Positions 34,701-43,450 of a stretch of DNA of 64,000 bases are shown piece by piece. The DNA comes from UBA5614 sp963667535. GTDB taxonomy: Bacteria > Cloacimonadota > Cloacimonadia > Cloacimonadales > Cloacimonadaceae. The DNA lies in contig CAXXDU010000002.1 in assembly GCA_963667535.2 (NCBI GenBank), positions 744,001-808,000 on the forward strand, written 5' to 3'. The notes under the pieces were generated by a model that was not told the DNA's origin, ran no database searches, and worked only from the letters and a program-made list of their open reading frames with translations. The position numbers and the translations under genes are program-made. Positions within the stretch are counted from its first letter, which is position 1; each line of letters opens with the position of its first letter.

Positions 34701-37700
34701 TATCATCGATATAAATACTTCTCGAAGCTCCACCTAGTCCATGCTGGAAGCCAATATAATGTCCAGAACCTGTGTAGGTTTGGAAGGCAACTACATATTC
34801 AGTCCATGTTGCAGTAAGTGTTACGGGAGAACTTTGGATAAAAGTACCAATATCGGTCGGACTATTGAGAATACCTACGTTAAGTGTATATCCTGCAACT
34901 GCTTTAGCCCAAAACTTAACCCGCATAGTGTTTATAGGTAAAGCTGTGGCTATCGGCGGTGAAACCAGGATTACGTTTGCATTAGTGTCCGATGAATTGG
35001 TCAGCAGTACGCAATTAGGTAAGCTATGTGGAGTAGTCGTAACTGTTGTAACATTTGCTGCTGCTGTAGAAGTCATTAGTTTCGACCAGTCAATCGGAAG
35101 TGTGGGACTGGTCACAGTATCGAAACTCTGTGAATAAGGCGGAGTATAAATAGTCGGGTCAATACATGTCCCATCTATTTGAACCGGATGGGCTGTACGC
35201 GTCAAACCGTTATCTCTGCCATTTCTGGATACCTTATAATCAAAAGAGCGCCCCAGATTATCTGTTACAGTAATTGTAGCCGTATGCGTTCCAATAGCTG
35301 TTGGAGTGTATCTGGCAACAAAGGATGATGTCTGGAAGCTTGTTAACGAAACGGGGAAAGTTGGCAGGTTTTGTAAAGTAAACATTGTACTGCCGGTTAT
35401 GGTAATACTATTAATAACTAATGGATTAGTCCCGCCACCCACATTGATAATATTAAAGGTTTTATTTGTTGTTGTATTAATAAAAACCTGATTAAAATTA
35501 TGAGTAGCCGGAGTAATAGCAAACTGTGGTTCTGTACCTACTGCTGTCATACTTATGCCAAGATTGGGACGCGAAGTGTTTAGGTATCCGCTTCCAGATG
35601 GAGCAGTTGTGTCAGCATACCAATATTGATGACTGCCTGTAGGTGATGTTGTATAACGGAAGGCTGGAGATGTAGTACCTGTTCCACCATAGAATGTTTC
35701 CACCATAACTATTATGTTTCCACCTATGTATAAGAAAGGAACATCGAAAGAAAAACTAACCCAGCCTGTTTGGCTGAATGTATAAGTTCCTTCTTTCATA
35801 AGAGTAGCATCAGTTATCATTGTAGCCCATGGTGTTGCTATCAAAGCATTATCTGTCGTATTCTTCAGGTAAATCTTGTAGGGAACTACTCCAACTGCTG
35901 TTGTACCGCAATACCATCTTACTGCGTTAATGTTGCCCAGAATACCAACGTTTTCAGCAGTATATAGCGATGCATCACGTTCGTAACCATACAAAATTGC
36001 CATTGGCTGGCGCTGCGTAGATGTGCCATCGCCAATAGTAACAACCATAGTTCCTTCGGGCTGAACCGATACATTAAAAGCAGAGGTTAAGTCATTCAGG
36101 TTATTTTGGTCACCTGTAAGGACTGCTTTTCCATAAATCGGAAAATCCCCGGCGGTAGTAGGAGTCCAGTTGATAGGAACTTGTACTGATAAACCGGGAT
36201 CAACTTGAGGTCCGGCTACAGAAGCAAGTTCCAGATTGTCTCCGTTATAGATTTTCACTGTATAATTAGATTGAGCATTTGTGCCCCAATTGAAGACATT
36301 AACATTATAAGTTGATTGTACATTAACGGTAGGAGTGCTATTTCCAGTAATGGAGAGAGCAGCCAAATCATTTTGAGGAGTAACTTCAATGGTAACATCG
36401 TCGATATAGATTCCCTGGTAGGTGGCTGCATTACCATGTTTGAAAGCAATGTAGTGTCCGTTTCCTGCATAGGTTTGGAATCCAACTACATATTCAGCCC
36501 AGGTAGCAGTTAAAGTCAGGCTGGATACTTGCTCATAGGTGCCTGTATCCGCAGGATCGGCTATAACACCAACGCCCAGATTATATGTCGTGCCACCTTT
36601 TGCCCAGAACTTCACTCTCATTGTTACAAGAGGAAGATTATTAGCTATTGGCGGAGAAATTAAATACGGACCAGCTGTGCTTGATGAATTATACAGATAT
36701 ACACAATTTGGAATACTGTGAGGAGAGGTAGTAGAAGTTGTAAGCGTTGCTGGTGATGTTACAACTTTTGACCAGTCTATTGGAAGATTTGGAGTTGTTA
36801 CACTATCAAAATTCTGTACATAGGGTGGTGTGTAGATTATTGGGTCCATGCAAGAACCTGATATCTCTACGGTATGCTGGGTACGATTTGCTTCATTGCG
36901 ACTGCTTCTTGCTAAGCTATAATCGTATGAACGTCCCAGATTATCAGTAATAGTAATGGTGGCAGTATGAGTTCCGGCAGCTGTAGGAGAGTATCTGACA
37001 CCAAAAGTAGTTGAGCTGAAACTAGCAAGACTGATGGGAAGAGTCGGCAGATTCTGCAGACTGAACATAGGACTGCCGGTTAAAGCTATACTATTAATAA
37101 CCAGAGGGGTTGTGCCACCACCAGTGTTAATCACGTTGAAAACCTTATCAAAATGAGTATTGATGAAGATTTGGCTATAGGTATAGCTTTGAGGTGATAC
37201 ATTAAAATGCGGATTTGGGTCTGCTGCTGATAATGCTAAACCAACATTAGGTAAATATGTGTTGAGTGTTCCATTACCTGAAGGTGGGGTAGTATCAGCA
37301 TACCAAACCTGATGAGAACCGGTTGCACCAGTCGTATAATTAAAATATGGATAGGGAGATGTACCAGTCCCGCCATAGAATGTCTCGACTATGACTATTA
37401 AATTACCACCTGGATAAACCCATGGTGTCGTTAATGGCAAAAAATTCCATCCTGTTTGGCTAAACGTATAAGTGCTTTCCGCTACCAAAGTGGCATCAGT
37501 AATCATATCAGCCCAAAGAACCGCAGTTAAGGCTGCTTCTGAAGTGGTTTTTAAATAGATTTTGTACGGAACTGCATTTGTGGAAGCTGTTGCGCAATAC
37601 CATTGAATTCCGCTCATAACGCCAAACATTCCGATTTGTTCCTGAGTGTACAATGATGCGTCACGTTCATACCCAAAAAAGATACCAAAGGGCTGACGTT

Positions 37701-40410
37701 GGTTTGTAACGCCATCGCCAATTGTCACCATAAAGGTTCCTACGGGTTGCACGTTAACATTTACATTTGCGGATTGATCATTAAGATTATTCTGGTCACC
37801 TGTTAAAACTACTTTGCCATAGATAATAGCAGGTCCGGGGTTTGCAGGGGTCCAGCTTAATATAGCTTGTGCTGTCATACCGGCTTCAATCTGCGGACCT
37901 GCTACAGAAGCAAGCTCAAGATTATCGCCATTATACAATTTAACTGTATAGTTACTTTGTGGGTTTGTTCCCCAGTTAAACAGATTCACGGTATAGTTTG
38001 TCGGTGTTCCGGCGGTAGGTGTAATATTGCCGGCTAAAGAAAGAGCAGCCAAATCATTTTGAGGTGTTACTTCGATAGTAACATCATCAATGTAGATACT
38101 TCGGTATGTAGCACCTAACCCATGTTTGAAGGTAATATAGTGTCCCTGGCCTGCATAGGTCTGGAAGCCAATGACATATTCAGCCCATTCAGCAGTCAGA
38201 GTCTGGCTAGCAACTTCTGAATAAGTCGCAGCATCTGTAGGGTCTGCTGTTACTCCAACGCCTAAAGTATAGCCAACGCCGCCTTTTGCCCAGAATTTTA
38301 CACGCATTGTAACCAAGGGTAAGTTGTTGGCAACCGGAGGAGCAAGTAAAAGTAAATTTGCTGTAGCGTCAGAGCTATTATACATGTAAACACTATTAAG
38401 AGGGCTATGCGGACCTGTCGTTGATGTCGTAATCGTTCCTGCTGTGGTTTGTGTTAACTTAGTCCAATCTATAGGCAGGTTAGGGATTGTCACGGCATCA
38501 AAGTTTTGCACATAGGGAGGAGTATATATCGTCGGGTCAATGCTCGTTCCTGTAAGGGCAACAGGATGCGATGTACGGGAAGTGAGATTGTCAACGATAT
38601 TAATTGTAGCCGTATGACTACCGGCACTAGCCGAATTGTATCTGGCAACAAAAGTAGTGCTTTGAAAACTTGGTAAAGATATCGGCAGAGTCGGTAAATT
38701 CTGTAATGTAAATGCAGAATTCCCGGTAATAGAGATACTGTTTATTATCAAGGGATTGGGTCCACCACCTGTATTAACTATGGTAAAGGTTTTATTGTTA
38801 TTAGTATTGATATAGACCTGACCATAATTATGGGTTTGCGGAGTAACTGCAAACTGTGGTACTTGCACTGTAGCAGATAAACTTAAACCAATGTTTGGTA
38901 ATAAAGCATTAAGATAACCACTACCAGTAGGAGGAGTTGTATCTGCGTACCAATATTGATGAGAACCTGTAGCTCCGGTTGAGTACCTGAAATAAGGATA
39001 TGGAGTAACACCGGTTCCGGTATAGGTAGTTTCAACCATTATTATAACATTTCCGCCTGAATATACATAAGGTACTGTCAGTGGGAAAGAAACCCAACCC
39101 GTTTCACTGAAGGTTTGAGTTCCTGAGCCTACTAATTGAGCATCAGCTACCATAGTAGCCCACGGCACTGCGGTAAGAGCAGTCTCAGTGGTTGACTTTA
39201 TATATATTTGATACGGTACTACTGCAGCAGCAGCTGTGTGGCAATACCATTGAATGCTTGAAAGTGAACCGAACAAGCCGATTTGTTCCTGAGTATACAA
39301 GGATGCATCACGCTCATAACCCCAATATACACCAAACGGTTGGCGTTGATTCAAAGCTGAGTTCACATCTCCAATTATCACTAAATTTGTACCTTGAGGT
39401 TGTACGTTAATATTTAGTGGAGATGTCACATCATTAGTACTGTTTTGATCGCCGGTAAGAACTACCTTTCCTGTCAAAACCATTGGTCCGGTTGCAATTG
39501 GTGTCCAATTCACAACGACCGGTGAGATTTGACCTGCTGCCAGAGCAGGACCTGCTATAGAAGCTATTTCTGTGTTTCCGCTCATTAATTTGACTGAATA
39601 ATTGGATTGCGCACTTGTACCACGGTTTCTAACGTTTATTGTATAAGCCGTGGAAGTTCCGCTGGATGGTGTAGTGCTGCCGGTCAGTGACATAGCCTGC
39701 AAATCATTTGGAACAGCCACAGGCGGGCTAAACGTATACATCTTACCGGTAAAGAAGGGGACATGGGTTGCATTAATTGCAGCAAAGGCAGTAGTTGTTG
39801 AATAAGTAGCTGTAGGATCTGCCGGTGTTATACTTATATAATTACCTGCAACTGCACCGGTTATACCGATTGAAGCCGTTGCTGAAGCACTAGGTGCTGC
39901 ACCTATGGTTCCATAGATAAACTGGATTGTATTTGAAGTTTCATTGAGTACTATTTGAAAATTAGTCAGGTTAACAGGTGTTGCATTGTAATACCATTTG
40001 AGATTTTTGTATTGGACTACAAGAGCACGGTTAGGTGCAACGCCTGTAAGCTGATAAGATACGCTGGCATCAGTAGCATCAGTTTTAAGGTCATCCCATA
40101 GCGCACCCAAAATCAATGTCTGGGTTGCCAGAACATTGGACAGGGACGCTGTCGAAGTCAGATTCAGTGTAATGAACCCGTTGGAATTACATTTAAACTG
40201 AGTGTAGGGCAAATCATCGTATACAAAAGTAAATCCGATATCAAATGCCGTAGGCGACATGGCATCGTCAACATCTGTTCCGTGTATCTGTGTTGATGCT
40301 GACAATTCAGTATATGTACCTGTTGATTGAGTAAATGAGTAGTCTGATAATACGGAAAATCCGTATGAAATCAAAATTACCATTAGCAGGGTAAATATGA
40401 GTTTCTTCAT
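31783..40410 (-). CDS. Giant modular secreted protein (CARDB, ASH-like, choice-of-anchor-J, CarboxypepD_reg) with sorting domain
   Basis: The ~2875-aa protein has a signal peptide (MKKLIFTLLMVILISYGFS). A module of about 550-565 residues begins at NDLxAxSxxG, at residues 235, 785, 1347 and 1912. Each module has a CARDB-like segment, a conserved QRQPFGxxxGYERDASL segment, an Abp/ASH-like domain (TPQTHNYGQV…NTGGGPNPLxINSI) and a choice-of-anchor-J domain (YIDDVTIEVTPQ). The fourth copy lacks the last two. Carboxypeptidase-regulatory-like domains and a MAM-like domain follow, then a FlgD-like end finishing RMMMLMK. ATG 40410 has GGAGA upstream. Adhesion or matrix function is inferred; no enzyme site was seen. 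Confidence 0.9.
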   Translation of the reverse strand: MKKLIFTLLMVILISYGFSVLSDYSFTQSTGTYTELSASTQIHGTDVDDAMSPTAFDIGFTFVYDDLPYTQFKCNSNGFITLNLTSTASLSNVLATQTLILGALWDDLKTDATDASVSYQLTGVAPNRALVVQYKNLKWYYNATPVNLTNFQIVLNETSNTIQFIYGTIGAAPSASATASIGITGAVAGNYISITPADPTATYSTTTAFAAINATHVPFFTGKMYTFSPPVAVPNDLQAMSLTGSTTPSSGTSTAYTINVRNRGTSAQSNYSVKLMSGNTEIASIAGPALAAGQISPVVVNWTPIATGPMVLTGKVVLTGDQNSTNDVTSPLNINVQPQGTNLVIIGDVNSALNQRQPFGVYWGYERDASLYTQEQIGLFGSLSSIQWYCHTAAAAVVPYQIYIKSTTETALTAVPWATMVADAQLVGSGTQTFSETGWVSFPLTVPYVYSGGNVIIMVETTYTGTGVTPYPYFRYSTGATGSHQYWYADTTPPTGSGYLNALLPNIGLSLSATVQVPQFAVTPQTHNYGQVYINTNNNKTFTIVNTGGGPNPLIINSISITGNSAFTLQNLPTLPISLPSFQSTTFVARYNSASAGSHTATINIVDNLTSRTSHPVALTGTSIDPTIYTPPYVQNFDAVTIPNLPIDWTKLTQTTAGTITTSTTGPHSPLNSVYMYNSSDATANLLLLAPPVANNLPLVTMRVKFWAKGGVGYTLGVGVTADPTDAATYSEVASQTLTAEWAEYVIGFQTYAGQGHYITFKHGLGATYRSIYIDDVTIEVTPQNDLAALSLAGNITPTAGTPTNYTVNLFNWGTNPQSNYTVKLYNGDNLELASVAGPQIEAGMTAQAILSWTPANPGPAIIYGKVVLTGDQNNLNDQSANVNVNVQPVGTFMVTIGDGVTNQRQPFGIFFGYERDASLYTQEQIGMFGVMSGIQWYCATASTNAVPYKIYLKTTSEAALTAVLWADMITDATLVAESTYTFSQTGWNFLPLTTPWVYPGGNLIVIVETFYGGTGTSPYPYFNYTTGATGSHQVWYADTTPPSGNGTLNTYLPNVGLALSAADPNPHFNVSPQSYTYSQIFINTHFDKVFNVINTGGGTTPLVINSIALTGSPMFSLQNLPTLPISLASFSSTTFGVRYSPTAAGTHTATITITDNLGRSYDYSLARSSRNEANRTQHTVEISGSCMDPIIYTPPYVQNFDSVTTPNLPIDWSKVVTSPATLTTSTTSPHSIPNCVYLYNSSSTAGPYLISPPIANNLPLVTMRVKFWAKGGTTYNLGVGVIADPADTGTYEQVSSLTLTATWAEYVVGFQTYAGNGHYIAFKHGNAATYQGIYIDDVTIEVTPQNDLAALSITGNSTPTVNVQSTYNVNVFNWGTNAQSNYTVKIYNGDNLELASVAGPQVDPGLSVQVPINWTPTTAGDFPIYGKAVLTGDQNNLNDLTSAFNVSVQPEGTMVVTIGDGTSTQRQPMAILYGYERDASLYTAENVGILGNINAVRWYCGTTAVGVVPYKIYLKNTTDNALIATPWATMITDATLMKEGTYTFSQTGWVSFSFDVPFLYIGGNIIVMVETFYGGTGTTSPAFRYTTSPTGSHQYWYADTTAPSGSGYLNTSRPNLGISMTAVGTEPQFAITPATHNFNQVFINTTTNKTFNIINVGGGTNPLVINSITITGSTMFTLQNLPTFPVSLTSFQTSSFVARYTPTAIGTHTATITVTDNLGRSFDYKVSRNGRDNGLTRTAHPVQIDGTCIDPTIYTPPYSQSFDTVTSPTLPIDWSKLMTSTAAANVTTVTTTPHSLPNCVLLTNSSDTNANVILVSPPIATALPINTMRVKFWAKAVAGYTLNVGILNSPTDIGTFIQSSPVTLTATWTEYVVAFQTYTGSGHYIGFQHGLGGASRSIYIDDITIEVTPQNDLAALLITGNPTPSVGMLTNYTVNLFNWGTNPQTTYTVKLYNSDNLELASVAGPTIAAGFSAQIQLPWTPTVAGPVTIFGKVILTGDQNNLNDQTPNLTVGVQPPGVVVQTIGTGTSTQRQPFGALWGYERDASLITVADMGTVVMGTFTGFQWNCTTSAVTSIPYKVYIKATTDSVLTATPWATMTTGATLIQEGTIAFGQTGWVPITFTTPYLYLGGNFIIMVETFYGGTGTGTYPSFSYTTSPAGRHQYWYADTTAPTGNGTLNTSRPNIGIFVIPGGVGHLTGNVYGAGNILLDNATVQILNGGSATTNALGHYMIQNIIAETYQVTASRFGYNPLTLTVVIPEDSTVTQNFTLTQMPTVTVTGTIVGSDAPGVGIAGATINLNGMEDYTATTNAAGLFSITGVYANQTYDYQASAVGYQMFEGSTTVGATEHNMGTITVSEIAYTPRNITATQNENHTAVTVTWLAPDPNAVDITQNFESATFPPTDWARTITNTGVGANGVAFTWCRFGTVVDGTTTVTPPEGSWQCGFWWHYQHQDEWLITPQFNCPQSAHLDFGTYVFRGSANLDHYYVKISNNNGADWTVLWDASTQTGGWNNYQTPIVIDLSAYAGQQVKIAWHADDHNDEGMWYNWFIDNVVISNTVVTLRFSEDQLTTKSASVKDSQLSVINSDVHTSRATDRNSLTYDRISPVTKVNSNSRTHGRSLLGYQVWRLLQGQEQNETAWVPLTTGPFTTSPLTDSGWAALAPGTYKWAVKAVYTGSVLSLAAYSNTVQKIQEPQGVLTGFVRNQNNLPISGAVITAGSFTTTTNASGSYTLTINTGTYSVTCTATGYQAQTLTNITINANQTTTQNFTMQPTVANQDIVEVTATALKGNFPNPFNPATMINYDVKVAAPVRIDIYNLKGQLIRTLVNEVKANGHHQILWDGKDNNGCLVASGVYHYRMRAGAYKADRMMMLMK

Positions 40411-40649
40411 ATTAGTCTCCATCTCTTGTTATTAGTTAATATCTCACTTCTTTATCCCGATTCATCAGGATAACTGAATAAATAAACATGTTATTATTTG
40501 CATATGTCTTCCCAAACCTCATACAAATATAAAATTACAACTTTCCTCTTGTTTTCGACTCTTGTATTATGTCAATTCTTTTCATAGCATAAATTAATCC
40601 AAAATGAGTAACAAATGTGCAAATTTTATAGTTTTTCTCTCTTGCCAAG

Positions 40650-41417
40650 ATGAGGGTGTCGCTTAGCATTGGCACAAATGATAATTTTCCTTTAACGGCA
40701 GGTGATAAATTGAACTATAAAGAACACTATCATAACGATGCTCTTGTATTTGATTATTGGGGGGCAGACCAGTTATCTCCGACTGAAATCAGGCGAAATC
40801 AGACAATCTTTGAATTGTGCCAAGTGAAGGCAGGGGATAAAATTCTTGATATTGGTAGCGGCAGAGGGTGGTTTAGTCTTCATGCTGCCGAAAAAGGTGC
40901 AGAAGTGACAGCCCTGGATCTCAGTTCAGAGAATCTCAACAAAATAAAAGAGATAAATCCCTCAATTTCTGTCGTCTATGGTGATGCTTGTGAAATCCCT
41001 ATCGAAGATATGACTTTTGACTGGATAGTGGCTTTGGAAGTGTTGGAACATCTAGAAGACCCCAAACTTGCAATTCAACATTGGAAAACCATGCTAAAAC
41101 CTGAAGGCAGACTTCTTGTAACAGTGCCTTTTAAAGAAGATATCAGATATACTCTATGCATTCACTGTAATCAAAAAACGCCCATCAATGCACATCTGCA
41201 TAGCTTTGACAAGGACACATTAATTAAATTGTTTATCAGAAGCGGTTATTGGGTAAAAGATACTGAGCTTTTTGTACACAAATTACTGACTCTGCTCAGA
41301 ATCACTAAACTAATCAGAAAACTGCCCTACAAATACTGGAGTTTCCTCGATAATTTGTCTGGGATGTTTAGTAAAAAATACAGCTATATCGCTTTAATCG
41401 CCACTCTTAAAAAATGA
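40650..41417 (+). CDS. Class I SAM-dependent methyltransferase
   Basis: The protein (255 aa from ATG 40650) has the SAM-binding motif ILDIGSGRGWFSLHAA, the acidic post-I motif VTALDLSSENL, and DWIVALEVLEHLEDPK, as in Methyltransf_11/UbiG-like enzymes. An in-frame TTG at 40710 preceded by AGGTGAT may be the true start (235 aa), because the ATG has no good ribosome site. Substrate cannot be told. It stands alone between repeat-rich spacers. Confidence 0.85.
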   Translation: MRVSLSIGTNDNFPLTAGDKLNYKEHYHNDALVFDYWGADQLSPTEIRRNQTIFELCQVKAGDKILDIGSGRGWFSLHAAEKGAEVTALDLSSENLNKIKEINPSISVVYGDACEIPIEDMTFDWIVALEVLEHLEDPKLAIQHWKTMLKPEGRLLVTVPFKEDIRYTLCIHCNQKTPINAHLHSFDKDTLIKLFIRSGYWVKDTELFVHKLLTLLRITKLIRKLPYKYWSFLDNLSGMFSKKYSYIALIATLKK

Positions 41418-41460
41418 GAATTAAAAGAACGTAGGTTAATCGCCTCGCTTAATAAAGAAT

Positions 41461-41487
41461 AAGATTCCCGCCTTTGCAGGAATGACA
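41461..41487 (+). repeat. Intergenic relative of the polA-embedded repeat
   Basis: AAGATTCCCGCCTTTGCAGG followed by AATGAC matches the half-element inserted in polA (AAGATACCCGCATTCGCAGG then TATGAC) with a few changes. It forms a small CCCGC…GCAGG hairpin. Confidence 0.7.
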
Positions 41488-41538
41488 GACAATAGCCTAT
41501 GTTTTGCTAAAATACAGCTTATGAAACAAGTAATCTAC

Positions 41539-41644
41539 AAGTAATCAGTCTTATCATCATCTATGTATTAACTTGTTTGATGCTTAATGATAACAGTAAG
41601 CATCCCCCGGGTGGACCCCGGGAGGATAGTAAGACTGATTACTT
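41539..41644. repeat. MITE-like element with perfect 15-bp terminal inverted repeats
   Basis: AAGTAATCAGTCTTA (41539-41553) and TAAGACTGATTACTT (41630-41644) are exact inverse copies bounding 106 bp. The inside contains a CCCCGGG…CCCGGG palindrome. No ORF is present. One terminal repeat also occurs at 16235 (GTAATCAGTCTTACTA). Confidence 0.75.
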
Positions 41645-41663
41645 GAAGGGTTAGTGGATTAGG

Positions 41664-41823
41664 AGTGATGGAGCCGTCCTGCTGGACTCAGATGCGTTAA
41701 AAGAAAACCTAAGAATGGCAGTAAGAGGGAAATTACTTTTGTAGTTTACCTCCCTCAGGTGACCAGGAATACTGACGCTCAATTGTTAGATACGTTTGGA
41801 CAGCTTTGGAAAGCTATCCTACG
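41664..41823. repeat. Repeat block after the HD gene
   Basis: Segments here match, in inverse orientation, parts of the 58134-59073 island: GCCGTCCTGCTGGACTCA resembles 58640-58655, and ACCTCCCTCAGGTGACCAGG resembles the inverse of 59021-59044. The last part (41788-41823, CGTTTGGACAGCTTTGGAAA then GCTATCCTACGT) is copy B of the gene-end repeat and touches the HD-protein stop. Confidence 0.6.
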
Positions 41824-42630
41824 TTACAGATATCTCAGCATATCCCTGTCAATCACACCGGCATAGAGCTCAATATATGGTTTTACAGGACTAATATTAA
41901 TTTTTGGAAAAAATACTTCTTCAATTTGGAAATAGCCTACAGATGCATTCATGTCTACTGTGATATTTATCGGTTTTTCCAAACCCTTACTGATTCTCAC
42001 CTTTTGAATAGCGCCGGATGATGTGCGGTGGATATCTCCAACTCTGGGAGTATGGGATAACATAGTCGGTATTCTGGCTCTGCCTTTTTCCATGTCGCTA
42101 CCATCGGCTATTAGAACCAATCCGGCTTCCAAAGAGTGTATCTTGCGGGTTGCCATGTGTCCAAAGATACCTTCAATTGCGATTGAGCGGACTGCCGTCT
42201 TGGTCATGAAATCTTCCGGAGCATAGATTTGAGCCAGAATCCTGTCTATAAAAGGCAAAGACAATGTTATACTGAGATATTCATGCTGATCTCTGGCAAT
42301 GGACATACCCAGATCATGCAGGAGAGAAGCAAGCAGTACCCCTATCAGGCTATCATCCGAAGTGCCGGCATGCTCCTTTTCCAGATTCATCAAAACACCT
42401 GCATCTGCAAGTAAGTGAAACATCTTGATAGCATTATATGTAGCTTTGCGCATATGCACAGGACCATGGTCATTGAAACCCAGTCTCTTGATGGATACAA
42501 TATTTGTATATTCTTGCATGGCTTGCAATTCTTCATCTGCAAAAAGCAGTTCTGCTGCCTGTAACGGTTTCCCTGTAAGTTTATTGAGGATACGTTCTTC
42601 CATCTGTATTTGTTTAGCTGATTTATTCAT
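41824..42630 (-). CDS. HD-domain metal-dependent phosphohydrolase
   Basis: The 268-aa protein has an HD-domain arrangement: first histidine in DHGPVHMRKA (about residue 57), the HD pair in ASLLHDLGMS (about 107-108) and a later aspartate in LIADGSDMEKGRAR. The C-terminal ~70 residues form a beta-rich domain of unknown type (VRISKGLEKPINITVDMN). Such proteins hydrolyse phosphomonoesters or nucleotides, but the substrate is not predictable here. Confidence 0.83.
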   Translation of the reverse strand: MNKSAKQIQMEERILNKLTGKPLQAAELLFADEELQAMQEYTNIVSIKRLGFNDHGPVHMRKATYNAIKMFHLLADAGVLMNLEKEHAGTSDDSLIGVLLASLLHDLGMSIARDQHEYLSITLSLPFIDRILAQIYAPEDFMTKTAVRSIAIEGIFGHMATRKIHSLEAGLVLIADGSDMEKGRARIPTMLSHTPRVGDIHRTSSGAIQKVRISKGLEKPINITVDMNASVGYFQIEEVFFPKINISPVKPYIELYAGVIDRDMLRYL

Positions 42631-42643
42631 TTATTTTACTCCA

Positions 42644-42979
42644 TTATCGTTTTAGTATTAATAGTAAACACATGTATAGTATAATCATAATTCCTGTTGA
42701 GAGCAACATTGCCCATCCAAACAAGACATTTTTCTTTAGCAGATAGGGAAATATCAGAAAGAAAGATAGAGACGGTAAGACCAGCCAGAATATATTTGTG
42801 GAAAGCTGAGCAATTTTGTTTACATCTTTTGTTTCTATATACAACCATATTATTGCCAGAAATGAAACCAGTGGTATTGAAGCAAATAGTCCAGCTAATA
42901 TCCCGTTTCTCTTTGCTACTTCAGAAATCAGTATAATCAGAGCACTTGAGATAACAACTTTCAAGATATAATAAAACAT
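42644..42979 (-). CDS. Small membrane protein, DUF3147 family
   Basis: The 111-aa protein has four hydrophobic helices (FYYILKVVISSALIILIS, AGLFASIPLVSFLAIIWLY, NIFWLVLPSLSFFLIFPYLL, LLSTGIMIILYMCLLLIL). The pattern SEVAKRNG…IPLVSxLAxxWLY is typical of DUF3147. Function is unknown. It lies 7 nt downstream of the split exporter genes and 13 nt upstream of the HD gene, so it is likely in the same transcript. Confidence 0.8.
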   Translation of the reverse strand: MFYYILKVVISSALIILISEVAKRNGILAGLFASIPLVSFLAIIWLYIETKDVNKIAQLSTNIFWLVLPSLSFFLIFPYLLKKNVLFGWAMLLSTGIMIILYMCLLLILKR

Positions 42980-42986
42980 ATTCGTC

Positions 42987-43442
42987 TTAGAACCTGTGAA
43001 TCATCTTTTTAAAGATATTGGCGAGGGAAGACACAAGCGCAATCGCGACAGATATTGTGCCTGCTATCATCAGTGTATTGCCCATTAGTGTCAGAGCTTC
43101 ATAACTTCTGCCACCGATGTAAGCTATCATTGAGTAGTAAAGTCCGCTGCCGGGCACCAAGGGTATGATAGCACAAATCACAAAAACTGCCACAGGTACA
43201 TGAAATGCTTTTGCGACCAGTTCGGAATACAGACATACACATGCAGTTGACAAAAAGATTGAAAGCAGTAATGAATTTGACCAGGCTAGAAACATCAGAT
43301 ATAGTCCCCAGCTCAAAGCTCCGCCCAGACTGGTAAAGATGAGCTTTTTTCCATAGATATTACTACGGATGGAAAATCCCAATATTGCAATGCCACTGAA
43401 ACATACCTGCATCAACCAGAGATGATTTACAACACTAAACAT
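42987..43442 (-). CDS. Threonine/serine exporter small subunit (ThrE_2, YjjB-like)
   Basis: The 151-aa membrane protein has about four to five helices and the ThrE C-terminal pattern VFVICAIIPLVPGSGLYYSM (about residues 85-104). It pairs with the upstream DUF1212 protein, as in the YjjP-YjjB system of E. coli, where the two halves of ThrE are separate genes. Export of threonine/serine or C4-dicarboxylates is known for homologues. GAGGTGA precedes the start. Confidence 0.85.
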   Translation of the reverse strand: MFSVVNHLWLMQVCFSGIAILGFSIRSNIYGKKLIFTSLGGALSWGLYLMFLAWSNSLLLSIFLSTACVCLYSELVAKAFHVPVAVFVICAIIPLVPGSGLYYSMIAYIGGRSYEALTLMGNTLMIAGTISVAIALVSSLANIFKKMIHRF

Positions 43443-43450
43443 ACATCACC

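Noticed and set aside
31783..40410. The long-period repeats considered as a CRISPR or satellite array
   Set aside because: The repeats are about 1.65-1.7 kb coding modules that diverge as protein domains, not short identical repeats with spacers.
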